Origin: Fusobacterium necrophorum subsp. necrophorum
Lineage (GTDB): Bacteria; Fusobacteriota; Fusobacteriia; Fusobacteriales; Fusobacteriaceae
Direction: 5' to 3'
DNA: 64,000 bases
NCBI RefSeq assembly: GCF_004006635.1
Contig: NZ_CP034842.1
Span: forward strand, 930,001-994,000
The position numbers and the translations under genes are program-made. The notes beneath the pieces were generated by a model. It worked only from the letters and a program-made list of their open reading frames with translations. It was not told the DNA's origin and made no database searches. Position 1 is the first letter of the stretch; each line of letters begins with the position of its first letter. Positions 28,738-38,820 of the stretch are shown here, piece by piece.

Positions 28738-29830
28738 TGATCTTTTGTTTCCTTTGTAAAAGTTGTTCAAAAACATTTTCTGCCTCTACTAATTTTGTCA
28801 GAAAATACTGTAATATTGCAGATAGTATTAAACTTTCCATCGCATTAGAATCCAAAAATATTATCTCAGAAAAAGATATTGCAAAAAGATTTCGAGTCTC
28901 TTCTTCTACTGTGAAAAGAAGTCTTTTACAGTACTATGATTTTGAAAAGAAACATCCCAAAACACTTCCTACTCATTTAGGAATAGATGAATTCAAATCT
29001 ACAAAACAGGCTTCGGGAAATATGTCTGCCATTTTAGTAGATTTACAAAAGCGCGAGATTGTAGATATTTTAGAAGATAGAAGAAAGGATCCCTTGATTG
29101 ATTTTTTTCAGACCTTTCCTATGGAAGAACGTAAAAAAGTTCAGGTTATCACAACAGATTTATACGAACCTTACTTACAAATATTGCCAAAATTATTTCC
29201 CAATGCGCAAATCATTTTAGATAGATTCCATATCGTCCAATTAATCTCTAGGGCATTTTTACAAGCAAGAATACAACTCATGAAACAACTTCAAGATCAT
29301 TCTCTAGCAAGAAAATTAAAAAAGCACTGGAAGCTCTTTCAAAAATCAGCTAGTTCTCTATCAGAAAAGCGTTATTATGACTATTCTTTTAAACAATATA
29401 TTTCATCAGGAGAAATTGTAAATTTCCTATCGAAGAAAATTCCAAAATTAGATGAATACTATGGGATATATCAAAATTTTCTTTATCTATTTCAACAGTA
29501 AGAAGAAAGAAAATTTTCTCTCTTTATTAGAGAAGTACAAAGGATGTGATAATCTTCATTTAGCACGTACTTTAAAGACATACAGAAAACTTACTTTCCA
29601 AATTTTAAACAGTATTGACAGTCCTTTCTCAAATGGAATTGTAGAAGGCTTCCATCAAAAGATTAAGTTGATGAAACGGATTTCATATGGTTACAAAAGT
29701 TTTCAAAACTTGCACAGAAGAATCTTAATTTGTAGTCCTAACAGCATATTAAAAGAGGGAAAAATCTAAAAGATTCCTCCCCTAGCGATTTTATTATTAT
29801 TTTTTCACCAACACTATTTGACAAAGAACC
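28738..29830 (+). mobile_element. ISL3 element, 5'-truncated and frameshifted
   Basis: The transposase runs from near 28,738 (CKSCSKTFSAS, only half of the zinc-finger region remains) through LPTHLGIDEFKSTK, ITTDLYEPYLQILPK, ILDRFHIVQLISRAFLQ to a stop after NFLYLFQQ near 29,501. The next frame continues ENFLSLLEKYKG and SPFSNGIVEGFHQKIKLMKR to 29,769. The right terminal repeat ends at 29,830 (complement of GGTTCTTTGTCAAAT). The left end and about 80 codons are missing, so the element stops exactly where the gene order flips direction. Confidence 0.85.
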
Positions 29831-30399
29831 TAAATAAATATCTCCGAAAAATGTTCTGTTCTATTTTTTATATAACATAAATTCAGTTCTGTTTTTATAT
29901 GGTAAAATTTGTTCTGTATAAAACTTTTCAGGATTTTTTACTTTTTGCATTAATACTTCTTCGTCTGAAAATAAGATACTTGCGGGAGAAGAAATCCCAC
30001 TTCTCAGTTGAAAAACTCCTCTATCTTTTTTAGAATAAAAAGAAAGTCTTCTTGGAAGTTCCGGTCTTGGACCAATGAGACTCATATCGCCTTTTAATAC
30101 ATTAAACAATTGAGGAAGTTCCTCAATTGTTGTCTTTCTCATTATTTTTCCAATGAAACTAATCGAATCATGATTAGCATATATTTGAATTCCGATAGCC
30201 TGTGTATCAAAATCAACATTTAAACTTCTAAACTTATATATTGTAAAAATTTTCTCAGCTTTTGTTAACCTGTTTTGTAAGAAAAAATAAGCTCTCTTGA
30301 ACTAATTTTTAATACAAACTGTAAAAAATACATTAATTATGAGAATATGAAAATCCCTATTAATGAAAATACAATATCTAATACTCGCTTTGTAAGCAT
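29831..30399 (-). pseudogene. Sugar transferase remnant, inverted paralogue of 14,526
   Basis: From ATG 30399 on the minus strand the sequence copies the gene at 14,526-15,206: LTKRVLDIVFSLIGIFIFS, then a stop, YKFRSLNVDFDTQAIGIQ, MRKTTIEELPQLFNVLKGD, SLIGPRPELPRRLSFYSKK and NRTFFGDIYL in a shifted frame. It is cut at its 3' end by the ISL3 terminal repeat at 29,830. With the capD copies it forms an inverted pair of repeats in the locus. Confidence 0.85.
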
Positions 30400-30462
30400 A
30401 TTTCCTATCCTTTTCTATAGTTTATCAATGTAAAAAAAGTAATTTGACAAAAAAACAATATA

Positions 30463-31462
30463 TCAAATTCCAAATATAATTTTTAAAAAACCGTATTTAG
30501 GGTATTGAGAAGTTAGTTTTACTATTAAAATATTCAACAAATATGGTATAAACACTCCAGATATAAACGAAATAGGTGTCACAATCCATTCTGATAATCC
30601 GAGTATTTGATAAGCTATGATCCTAATAAGTACTTGTGGAAACCATGAAAACAAATATATTGTATAAGATTTTCCATACAAGAAATCAATATAATTTTTT
30701 TTATATTTAGAATATTTTTTCTCCAATAATAACATGAATATAATTCCCAAAATAGATACTGTGATATTGTAAATTACTCCAAAATCTTCTTCCAAAAAAA
30801 AAACAATTTAAACATAAAAAGAAAAAAGAAATATAATAAAATAAATTTTGTCTTGCTTCTAAAAAGGAATTGATGTAATTTTTATATCGGCAATAAATGC
30901 TTCCAAGAATAAAAAAGAATAAATAGTAAAAAACTCCAGAAATATTGAGAAAATTTATCAAAATATATTTCTTAGAAGCTATTGATAATAAAAGGCTAAA
31001 AAATAAAAATGTGAGAAGATATCTCTTAGAAATTATTCGTGTGATTCCAAAAGATAAAACTAGAATAATAAATATAGTTGGTAAAAACCAAAAAAATACT
31101 ATAGGATTATCCCAAGGATACAGAATACTATGAATATAAGCTTCAATATTCAAATTTATTTTTCTCATTGCAAAGTATTGTAAAAAATATTTAGGAATGT
31201 ATGCCATTGAAGAAATTATAAAATAAGGTGCTATCAATCTAATAAACTTATTTTTTACAAAATTAAAATATGATAACTTTATAGTATTAGAATCTTTAAA
31301 ATAAAATAAATATCCTGATATAAACATAAATAGTGGCATATGAAAGCTATAAATAAACTTTTTCAAATATGTCATTTCTTGTTGCCCAGAATGTCCCAAA
31401 ACAACCAATAAAATTCCAATCCCTTGTAGGAAAAGTATATCTTTTTCTTTTAATTCTCTCAT
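30463..31462 (-). CDS. Acyltransferase family 3, interrupted at a T10 tract
   Basis: On the minus strand ATG 31462 opens a membrane O-acyltransferase: KDILFLQGIGILLVVLGHSG with the key His, FIYSFHMPLFMFISGYLFY and about ten membrane helices. The frame runs off course after CLNCFFF and ends at 30,707, while the natural continuation (DFGVIYNITVSILGIIFM, SYTIYLFSWFPQVLIR) is in another frame down to 30,463. The break is exactly at ten consecutive A on the plus strand (30,794-30,803). Change of one repeat length would give one protein of about 330 aa. Such enzymes O-acetylate surface sugars. I read it as a phase-variable gene in the off state. Confidence 0.8.
30794..30803. repeat. A10 homopolymer, candidate contingency tract
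   Basis: Ten A on the plus strand (T10 in the coding strand) lie inside the acyltransferase reading frame at the exact frame break. Tracts of this length slip during replication, so they are common on/off switches in surface-sugar genes. Confidence 0.75.
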
Positions 31463-31467
31463 ATTAT

Positions 31468-32568
31468 CTATCCTTTATTATTTACTAGATAAGAAACTAT
31501 TATATTAGCTGCATGCCCATCTCCATAAGGGTTTTTTCTACTCGCCATATTATGATACAAATCTCCTTCTAATAATTTCATATATTTAGTTATTTCAGCT
31601 GGACTGTTTCCAATTAATTTAGTCGTTCCTGCTTCTAGTCCTTCTGGTCTTTCTGTTGTATCTCTTAAAACTAAAACTGGTTTTCCTAAACTAGGCGCTT
31701 CTTCTTGAATTCCTCCTGAATCTGTCATAATATAATGAGCTCCATCCATAACAGCTATAAAATCTAAATATTCTAATGGTTCTAAAAGAATAGCTTGATT
31801 GAAATTATCAAAGATTTGATGTACTATCTTTCTAACAATGGGATTTTTATGAATAGGAAAAACCAAAAATAATTCTTCATGCTGTTTCAAGTATTCTCTA
31901 ATTGCTGTTAATGTATTCTCCATAGGCTTACCCCAATTTTCTCTTCTGTGCATCGTTATTAATATATACCTTTTATTATATAGATTGTATTTATTTCTAA
32001 TTTCTTTGAGTAGATCTGATTTGTTGGTTTTTACCCACACTAATGCATCTATAATAGTATTTCCACACTTTATGATTCTGTCAAGCGGATAATTCTCTAA
32101 TCTTAAATTTTTAACATTTGTATCTGTAGGAGCAAAATGAATGCTTGAGATTACACTAATCATCCTTCGATTAACTTCTTCAGGAAATGGGGAATAAATA
32201 TTATACGTTCTAAGCCCTGCCTCAATATGTCCTACTGGAATTTTGTGATAAAAAGCAGTCAAAGCTCCTATATATGCCGAAGTAGTATCTCCTTGTACCA
32301 AAATATAATCAAATTGTTCTTTTCCAAAAATTGAGTTTAATTTTAGCATTAAATTTCCTGTTAACTCTGGCAATCCCTGTCCTGATGACATAATATGTAA
32401 ATCATAATCAACTTGAATACCAAAAACATTTAGCACTTGATATAACATTTCCTTATGCTGTCCTGTAACAACAATTTTTGTAGATATTTTTCTCTTTTTT
32501 AATTCATAATATACTGGAGCTAGTTTTATTGCTTCTGGTCTAGTTCCAAAAATAATTCCAATTTTCAT
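31468..32568 (-). CDS. wecB: UDP-N-acetylglucosamine 2-epimerase (non-hydrolysing)
   Basis: A 366-aa protein of full family length: MKIGIIFGTRPEAIKLAPV, IVVTGQHKEMLYQ, VQGDTTSAYIGA, HIEAGLRTYNIYSPFPEE, ITMHRRENWG, MTDSGGIQEEAP and LVLRDTTERPEGLEAG. All are WecB/MnaA landmarks, including the Glu and His catalytic residues. It converts UDP-GlcNAc to UDP-ManNAc in the cytoplasm, a precursor for ManNAc-containing O-units. Six bases separate it from the acyltransferase start, so the two are probably cotranscribed. Confidence 0.93.
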   Translation of the reverse strand: MKIGIIFGTRPEAIKLAPVYYELKKRKISTKIVVTGQHKEMLYQVLNVFGIQVDYDLHIMSSGQGLPELTGNLMLKLNSIFGKEQFDYILVQGDTTSAYIGALTAFYHKIPVGHIEAGLRTYNIYSPFPEEVNRRMISVISSIHFAPTDTNVKNLRLENYPLDRIIKCGNTIIDALVWVKTNKSDLLKEIRNKYNLYNKRYILITMHRRENWGKPMENTLTAIREYLKQHEELFLVFPIHKNPIVRKIVHQIFDNFNQAILLEPLEYLDFIAVMDGAHYIMTDSGGIQEEAPSLGKPVLVLRDTTERPEGLEAGTTKLIGNSPAEITKYMKLLEGDLYHNMASRKNPYGDGHAANIIVSYLVNNKG

Positions 32569-32621
32569 AGCTATTTACATGACATGATTTTATCATGTCC
32601 CTCCTTTTTTATTATTATAAA

Positions 32622-34118
32622 TCACTTCCAAAATTGCACTATCATTTTTTTTTCTTCTTTATTTAATCCCCTCAAAAACATAAGTAATATGTATACAATT
32701 GTATACAATACTATCTCTAATAATAATAGCAATATCGTTGATGGAGGTAAAAAATATTTTAAAATATATCCTAAAATAATAGAAATGAATATCGGATATG
32801 TCATATGTAAAATCTCTTTCCAAAACTGTACAATATCTAATTCTACCTTTTTATAATAATATATATTAATAATAATAATGTTTCCTATACAAAAAGAAAT
32901 ACCTGTCCCTATGGAACAACCTAAGGCACCATAATTATTTACTAAAATTAAACTAAAGAAAATATTCAACAGAGCAATGATAAAATAAATCAGCGAACGA
33001 AATTTATGTAGATTCTTAGCTTGCAATATAACAATTCCAGTATTTTGAATTAAGGGAACAGTTAAAGGAAGCATAATCCAAAGTGTCATATAATAAATAT
33101 CTTTAGAATATGATTTCCCAACCCAAAAAGTTATAAATTCTTTTCCAAATAATAAAAAACCTGTGCATATTAATCCCATTAAGATATATTGTATTCTTCC
33201 CACTTTTATAAATAGATCTGAGATTTCCAGATTAGACTTCTTTACCGTTAGTTGATTAACCTTTGGGGATAATACTTCTGAAACAGATGTCGAAATACTC
33301 ATATACATTTGATTAAAAACAGAAGAAATGGAATATACTCCGACTGTAGCAGCACCTAAATATTTCCCTATAATCAGCCTATCAGTACTCCAATATAGTC
33401 TATCTATTAATATTCCCAAAAAAATATAAAATGAAAACTTAAACAATTCCTTAATCAGAGTAAAATCTTTAAAATAAAACTTTATTTTTATGCCTAAATA
33501 TACAGAATAAAATATATTCAATATTATAGTTAAAATAGAATAACATAAAGTTGAAACAGTAATAGCTACTAATCCAAATCCAAATTTTAACAAAATGAGA
33601 CCTGTTATTGGATTCATAACCAATGTAAAAAAAGATAATCCCCTTAAGTATAAAAATCTTTCTTTCGAATGGATGTAGGTAGAGCAAATTATAAAAGGAA
33701 AAGAAATACTCATATTGATAAGTAAAATTAAAAAAATTTTCTGGGTTTTCATAATTTCTTCAAAAGAAAAACTATCTTGTAAAAAAAAAGGCAAATTCGA
33801 ATAAATAAGTATTCCTATAATAATGCAAATTAAAGATAATATTATAAATATAACTAGAAATATTCCAACTAAATACTTGTATTTTTCTATTTCATTTTTT
33901 TCTTCATATTGAACCAGATATCTCAACATTGTTGTCCCAAACCCTAAATTTAACATACTAAGGTACCCCATAATTGATTGGATAAAAGAATTTATACCAT
34001 AATCAGATGAACCTAAGTAATTTAAAAATATAGGTGTATAAAAGAGCTGTATAACAGATCCTATTCCCACACTTAGTAAAGAAATCATAGTCCCCATTCT
34101 TAGCTGATTTATTCTCAT
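32622..34118 (-). CDS. wzx: Polysaccharide flippase (Wzx), third copy
   Basis: A 498-aa multi-pass transporter: MRINQLRMGTMISLLSVGIG, IFLNYLGSSDYGINSFIQS, LIDRLYWSTDRLIIGKYLGA and VNNYGALGCSIGTGISF. I prefer ATG 34118 to the upstream ATG 34136 because it gives a 4-base ATGA overlap with the stop of the preceding Fe-S gene, typical translational coupling. It belongs to the minus-strand cassette (pyruvylated glycan, see neighbours). Confidence 0.87.
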   Translation of the reverse strand: MRINQLRMGTMISLLSVGIGSVIQLFYTPIFLNYLGSSDYGINSFIQSIMGYLSMLNLGFGTTMLRYLVQYEEKNEIEKYKYLVGIFLVIFIILSLICIIIGILIYSNLPFFLQDSFSFEEIMKTQKIFLILLINMSISFPFIICSTYIHSKERFLYLRGLSFFTLVMNPITGLILLKFGFGLVAITVSTLCYSILTIILNIFYSVYLGIKIKFYFKDFTLIKELFKFSFYIFLGILIDRLYWSTDRLIIGKYLGAATVGVYSISSVFNQMYMSISTSVSEVLSPKVNQLTVKKSNLEISDLFIKVGRIQYILMGLICTGFLLFGKEFITFWVGKSYSKDIYYMTLWIMLPLTVPLIQNTGIVILQAKNLHKFRSLIYFIIALLNIFFSLILVNNYGALGCSIGTGISFCIGNIIIINIYYYKKVELDIVQFWKEILHMTYPIFISIILGYILKYFLPPSTILLLLLEIVLYTIVYILLMFLRGLNKEEKKMIVQFWK

Positions 34119-35296
34119 ATTTCTACACCAATCCATTCTAACATCACTTTTATTATTTTTTTTATATTATTTCTAAATATATAGTAATATCTATTTAGAA
34201 TGGAAGGGGTAGGGTAATATTTTCTCTCTAAATCAAATATTGATAAATGATCAATTTCTTGGAAAAATTTTTTTCTATTTTTATTAATAGTTGGACTTTG
34301 ATAAAATGATTTATTCCATTTCAATGCCTTTTTTAGTAAAACTTCTTGATAAAAAATATCTTTTTTTATAGTGTAAAATAATCTTTCTCCTTTTAAATTA
34401 TTAGTAATCACTAACGATACCCCTAAGTCATTATTTTCCAATTTTTTTTCAATTCCCCAAAAATCAGCCAATGTGATATCTCCTATCCTATGATTTCCCT
34501 GAATATCACCTTTAAATTTACATTTATAACAAGGAATTGACAAATAAATATCCTTCATAAATCCTCTAAAAAAAACATCTTTTTCTTGACATGTTTCAAG
34601 TACTTTTTCTCCATTTTTTGAATAATATTTCATTCCAAATTTAGACCATCCCTTCTCTTTATCTCGAAAAGATACAGATTTAAAATTTTCTATATTCATT
34701 TCTTTTAAATATTTATCAAATACTTTCTGTGAGGGAATTCCATGACAAATAACATCCAATGTAAATAAATTAGCGCTACTAACCACTTTTTGCAGTGCAG
34801 CAATTTGACAAGGAAGTCCCGAATATAAAACTTTCTTCCCTTTTTTTAAATCATCCATGACCTCTGTGTATGTCAAATTTATATTACTAGGCAAATATTT
34901 TGATCCCTGCAATTGATAAATATCTTCCATTTTAGATATTTTAATATGAACAATCCTTCCATCTTTCCAAGCCGCTCCATAGACCATCCCATTATTTGAT
35001 AAAATGAATTTTGATAATTCACTAAAAATGCCTCCTGAAGAACTTTTTTTTAAAATTTCACTATCTAAAGACCATGCTGCATAAACTTTTTTTAAAAGAT
35101 TCCTGCTGCTATAATCAATTATAGGACAAAATTTTTGACACTTTCCACAATGTATACAATAATTTGTAATGTTTGCTTTATAAAATCCTTCATTATCAAA
35201 CTTCATTTCTATAGCATTAGAAATAGGACAAGCATTGACACAGCCAAAACAACCAGTACACTCACTTTTTCCAATCACTTCGATGGCAGATTTCAT
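34115..35296 (-). CDS. Coenzyme F420 hydrogenase beta-subunit-like Fe-S protein
   Basis: A 393-aa protein. Two ferredoxin-type clusters open it: CTGCFGCVNACP and CIHCGKCQKFCP (residues about 13-60). They are followed by the FrhB N- and C-terminal domains: KSSSGGIFSELS, YSGLPCQIAALQK, DVICHGIPS and CYKCKFKGD with HRIGDITLADFWGIEK. FrhB proteins are flavin/Fe-S electron-transfer subunits. In polysaccharide loci they are found next to pyruvyl transferases, as here (2-base gap), but their role there is not known to me. It may reduce a sugar or pyruvyl intermediate. Confidence 0.85.
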   Translation of the reverse strand: MKSAIEVIGKSECTGCFGCVNACPISNAIEMKFDNEGFYKANITNYCIHCGKCQKFCPIIDYSSRNLLKKVYAAWSLDSEILKKSSSGGIFSELSKFILSNNGMVYGAAWKDGRIVHIKISKMEDIYQLQGSKYLPSNINLTYTEVMDDLKKGKKVLYSGLPCQIAALQKVVSSANLFTLDVICHGIPSQKVFDKYLKEMNIENFKSVSFRDKEKGWSKFGMKYYSKNGEKVLETCQEKDVFFRGFMKDIYLSIPCYKCKFKGDIQGNHRIGDITLADFWGIEKKLENNDLGVSLVITNNLKGERLFYTIKKDIFYQEVLLKKALKWNKSFYQSPTINKNRKKFFQEIDHLSIFDLERKYYPTPSILNRYYYIFRNNIKKIIKVMLEWIGVEI

Positions 35297-35298
35297 AT

Positions 35299-36498
35299 TT
35301 ATATTCCTTTTTCAATCTTATTTTTAATTTCTAATAACATATTCTGTACAATGAATTTATTTTGATTAACTGCTTCCACAACTTCCTGTAAAATTTTGGA
35401 ATAATTATTTTCCAAGTAACATAATTTTTCAATAATATGCTTAGATATTTGTTCTTCTTTCCAAAAATCTTCATTTGCAGATTCAATTATTAAGTCTTCT
35501 CTATTCAAGCCATTCCCAATAACTCCACGATATTTAACACTATATGATAAAGAAATGGCTGGTTTTCCCATCTGAAATGTAGATACAGCTGCATGCATCC
35601 TACCAGTAATAACACACCAAGAATTTCCTAATACATTTCTTGCTTCTACTGGAAGAATACTTTCCGTTATCTTAATAACACGATTTTTTTCAGAAATAGG
35701 AATCTTCCGAAACAATTCTTCAATAATATTAATATCTCCAGAGTCATCCAAAGAAACTACATGAGCTAATAAGACTATTTTCTTATCCGGATATTTTTCC
35801 ATAATTTTTAATATACAATCCATCCACTGACTTATATATTTCTCATAATTTTTTGTATAGCATTCTACCAAGCCAGAGGGAACTAATGTAATGTATTCAT
35901 TAGTATTTAAAAAATAATTTTTAAAAAAATTAGATGTTTGTTCTTGAAAAGGTAAACTTAAAAAAGCTAAATCCCTAGCTTCAACAAAATTATCAATTTT
36001 TAAAATTTCTTTAACATAAGATGAACAATACTGATCCCGAGTATATAAGTTAGATTTTGAAATTAAATATTTTGCTATAATTTTGTTGATTCCTGTAAAT
36101 GGTCCAACACTTTGTCCCAGTAGAAATAATCTCTTTTTTTTCTTGCTATAAAATAATAAAGATATGGCATTTATCAAAAAATTTAACCTTCCATAATATT
36201 CCGACAAATCATCGCCACCTAAAATAAATATATAATCATATTTATGTACTTTTATCGGTTGAATAAAAATTTTATAGAATACTCGAATGAATCTTTTTTT
36301 TCTTTTTTGAAAGAAAATATCTTTTTTTATCTTTATGCCATTTATAGATTTTCTAATATTAATAATATCTTCTTCCTTTTGAGTATCTAAATAAATTTCT
36401 ATACTAGTTCCTTTTAGAGCATTAATTAAATTAACTGCCATCATTGTAGTTCCATAATTTAAACTATGTGGAACATGTTCAAGTAATATTTTTTTCAT
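35299..36498 (-). CDS. Polysaccharide pyruvyl transferase family protein
   Basis: A 399-aa WcaK/CsaB-like protein: MKKILLEHVPHSLNYGTTMM, YIFILGGDDLSEYYGR, FLLGQSVGPF, LYTRDQYCSS and the C-terminal CVITGRMHAAVSTFQMGKPA with SLSYSVKYRG. The GRMHA block contains the catalytic-site Arg and His of the family. It would add a ketal-linked pyruvate from phosphoenolpyruvate to a sugar. It is followed at once by the FrhB-like gene. Confidence 0.86.
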   Translation of the reverse strand: MKKILLEHVPHSLNYGTTMMAVNLINALKGTSIEIYLDTQKEEDIINIRKSINGIKIKKDIFFQKRKKRFIRVFYKIFIQPIKVHKYDYIFILGGDDLSEYYGRLNFLINAISLLFYSKKKKRLFLLGQSVGPFTGINKIIAKYLISKSNLYTRDQYCSSYVKEILKIDNFVEARDLAFLSLPFQEQTSNFFKNYFLNTNEYITLVPSGLVECYTKNYEKYISQWMDCILKIMEKYPDKKIVLLAHVVSLDDSGDINIIEELFRKIPISEKNRVIKITESILPVEARNVLGNSWCVITGRMHAAVSTFQMGKPAISLSYSVKYRGVIGNGLNREDLIIESANEDFWKEEQISKHIIEKLCYLENNYSKILQEVVEAVNQNKFIVQNMLLEIKNKIEKGI

Positions 36499-36564
36499 TT
36501 GAAACTTCTCCCTATTATATTAACAAAAATTTATTATTGTTTCTTAAATTATCTATAATTTTTC

Positions 36565-37668
36565 TTATTTTAGAAAATTTATTCTATCTTCATAGCTAGG
36601 TTTTTCTTTTCCAATATATTGTAAATAAGAAGTATATGGATAATATAAACGAGTATCCCTTATTAAAAAATACAAATTAAAACTCATGTATATTAGATAT
36701 ATTACTAAACAAAAATATTTCAAATATCTATCTTTAATTAAATTTATTATATAGGAAAGTAAAATAATGTTAAATATTCTGAAATATAATGCTAATCTTA
36801 TTAAAGCAGTAAATGTACTTCCTATTCTATAAAAAACTAAAAATATCATATTTAATAAGACCAATATTTCACCATATTTATATTTTTTACTAATCTTTTT
36901 ATAATAAACTAAACTCAGAACTGCTACTATATATTTTTCTACCAATCTGATATTAAAAATCTCAGTAACATCATACTTAGTACCAAAATAATTATAAACT
37001 CTAAAATAAATAGCAGGTAATGATTTCAATACATTTAGGAAAAAAAACAGAATCCTTTTGTCTGTAAAAATAACACTTAAAATAAGTAACATCATTAAAA
37101 CCATTTTAGAGCGATTCCTTTCCCACATCATAGTATAAAAGAAAAAGAAAAGAAGTAAAATAAGTGCAGAATTATGAAACATAACTGCTAATATAAAATA
37201 AAGAAAAGAGATGAAGTTTTTTCTCTCAATAAAATAGTCTATAGATAACAAGCCTAAAGATATTGCAATCAAATTTCTCAGAGGACAATCTATAAATAAA
37301 TATAGCCCTAATTGAACAAAAAATATAGCTTGCACTAAAAAATAATTAATAGAAAATTTATAAATAATTTTCATAAAAACACAAAAACATACTACTTTAG
37401 TAAGTATAAAAAACACCCAAAAATCAACTCTAAATATTTTAAATAGAGAAAAATATAAGCAAAATAATTTTTCAAATGGAAAAGATAAAAAATTTTGAAA
37501 ACTATATTGAGTATACAATATCTCATAATTTTTCCAATCACTTCCATTCATATATGTAAAACATAGAAAAATACAAAAAATAATATTACTAAATTTTCTG
37601 ATATATTTTTTATATTTATTAAAAAAGTTCAACGTAAACAGTACATATAAACATATATAATAAATCAT
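36565..37668 (-). CDS. EpsG-type polysaccharide polymerase
   Basis: A 367-aa protein with about ten to twelve membrane helices and the EpsG family opening: YMNGSDWKNYEILY (usual form G-xDWxxY) followed by IDCPLRNLIAISLGLLSIDY and AVMFHNSALILLLF, the R-x-x-A and H-x-S-A blocks of EpsG/Wzy proteins. It should polymerise the unit made by the minus-strand cassette. It overlaps the upstream GT gene stop by 4 bases. Confidence 0.83.
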   Translation of the reverse strand: MIYYICLYVLFTLNFFNKYKKYIRKFSNIIFCIFLCFTYMNGSDWKNYEILYTQYSFQNFLSFPFEKLFCLYFSLFKIFRVDFWVFFILTKVVCFCVFMKIIYKFSINYFLVQAIFFVQLGLYLFIDCPLRNLIAISLGLLSIDYFIERKNFISFLYFILAVMFHNSALILLLFFFFYTMMWERNRSKMVLMMLLILSVIFTDKRILFFFLNVLKSLPAIYFRVYNYFGTKYDVTEIFNIRLVEKYIVAVLSLVYYKKISKKYKYGEILVLLNMIFLVFYRIGSTFTALIRLALYFRIFNIILLSYIINLIKDRYLKYFCLVIYLIYMSFNLYFLIRDTRLYYPYTSYLQYIGKEKPSYEDRINFLK

Positions 37669-38750
37669 TCTTTTACTACCTTATTCATCTGTTTTAAAAA
37701 TTCTATTTCATTTTCTTCCCACAATAATTTTTCATGTATTTTATATTTTTTTATATTTAAACTGTATTCTTTCATCTTATTTTTTAATTCTTTAATATCT
37801 AAATTTTTAAAAAATTTCTCAGGACTATACGGATCAATAACAAATCCCAAGGAATTATCCTTTACTAAATTACCTAGATGAGTATTTGTTGCAAAAAAAG
37901 CAACTTTTTCATATAATAAACTTTCAAAAAATTTATTGGAAATTGCATATTTAACATTATAATCTTTATTAGGGTATACAGCCCAAACAAAATCAATATT
38001 ATCATATATCTTTTTAATATCCTGATATTCATATTTTCCTTTAAAATAAATATTTTTATATTCTTTTGATTTAATATAATCCATTAATTTGTTTTCATCA
38101 GGACCACTTCCATAAAAATAGTATTCGATTTCTTCTATAGATGAAATTACATCTATCCCTTTCTTTAAAATTTCATAATATCGAATGGTTCCTATAAATG
38201 CAAACCGAATTTTCGAGCTTTTCTTTCTAGGAGATAAAATCCCATTATTATATTTCAATGGTAAATTTTCTAATAAAAATGTTTCTTTTTTGAAAAAATC
38301 ATAATTTTCTTTAAAAAATCTCGATGAAAAAATCATCATGTCACAACGAGTAAGCAATTGCTTTTCTATCCACATCAACACATTCCATAGAAATTTATTG
38401 GTAGATGCAGGCATATCAATATTATCATATACTAACTTATTTTTATGTTTTTTTAAAAAATATCCAAATATTAACATATCCCACTGTGATACAAAAATAA
38501 TATCTGGCTTTTCTACTAAATATATGGACTTCACAAATTGAAAATATTTTTTCATTCCTAAAAGCTTTTTTATCCTATTTCCATAACCTTCAGTACTAGA
38601 ATAAATAAAGTAACCTTCTTTCTTTTCTTTTAAATTATTCCTATCCCAGGATACTACTCTTACAGAATATTCTTGTCCCAATGTGGATATAATTCTTTGA
38701 CTTCTGCTATTAATTGGATATATTCCTTCTATGAATAAAATTGTTTTCAA
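37665..38750 (-). CDS. Glycosyltransferase family 4-like
   Basis: A 361-aa GT-B protein: MKTILFIEGIYPINSRSQRI, IIFVSQWDMLIFGYFLKK, LVYDNIDMPASTNK, FAFIGTIRYYEILKKGIDVI and YYFYGSGPDENKLMDY. The C-terminal YAISNKFFESLLYEKVAFF is the usual position of the donor-binding Glu. The start is TTG 38750, with AAGGAG upstream. It acts in the repeat-unit assembly of this cassette; donor unknown. Confidence 0.83.
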   Translation of the reverse strand: MKTILFIEGIYPINSRSQRIISTLGQEYSVRVVSWDRNNLKEKKEGYFIYSSTEGYGNRIKKLLGMKKYFQFVKSIYLVEKPDIIFVSQWDMLIFGYFLKKHKNKLVYDNIDMPASTNKFLWNVLMWIEKQLLTRCDMMIFSSRFFKENYDFFKKETFLLENLPLKYNNGILSPRKKSSKIRFAFIGTIRYYEILKKGIDVISSIEEIEYYFYGSGPDENKLMDYIKSKEYKNIYFKGKYEYQDIKKIYDNIDFVWAVYPNKDYNVKYAISNKFFESLLYEKVAFFATNTHLGNLVKDNSLGFVIDPYSPEKFFKNLDIKELKNKMKEYSLNIKKYKIHEKLLWEENEIEFLKQMNKVVKE

Positions 38751-38820
38751 AATTATATACTCCTTACTAATATCATTTTTTTATTACACTATATTTATGG
38801 TTTATCATTTTTGAATTTTT

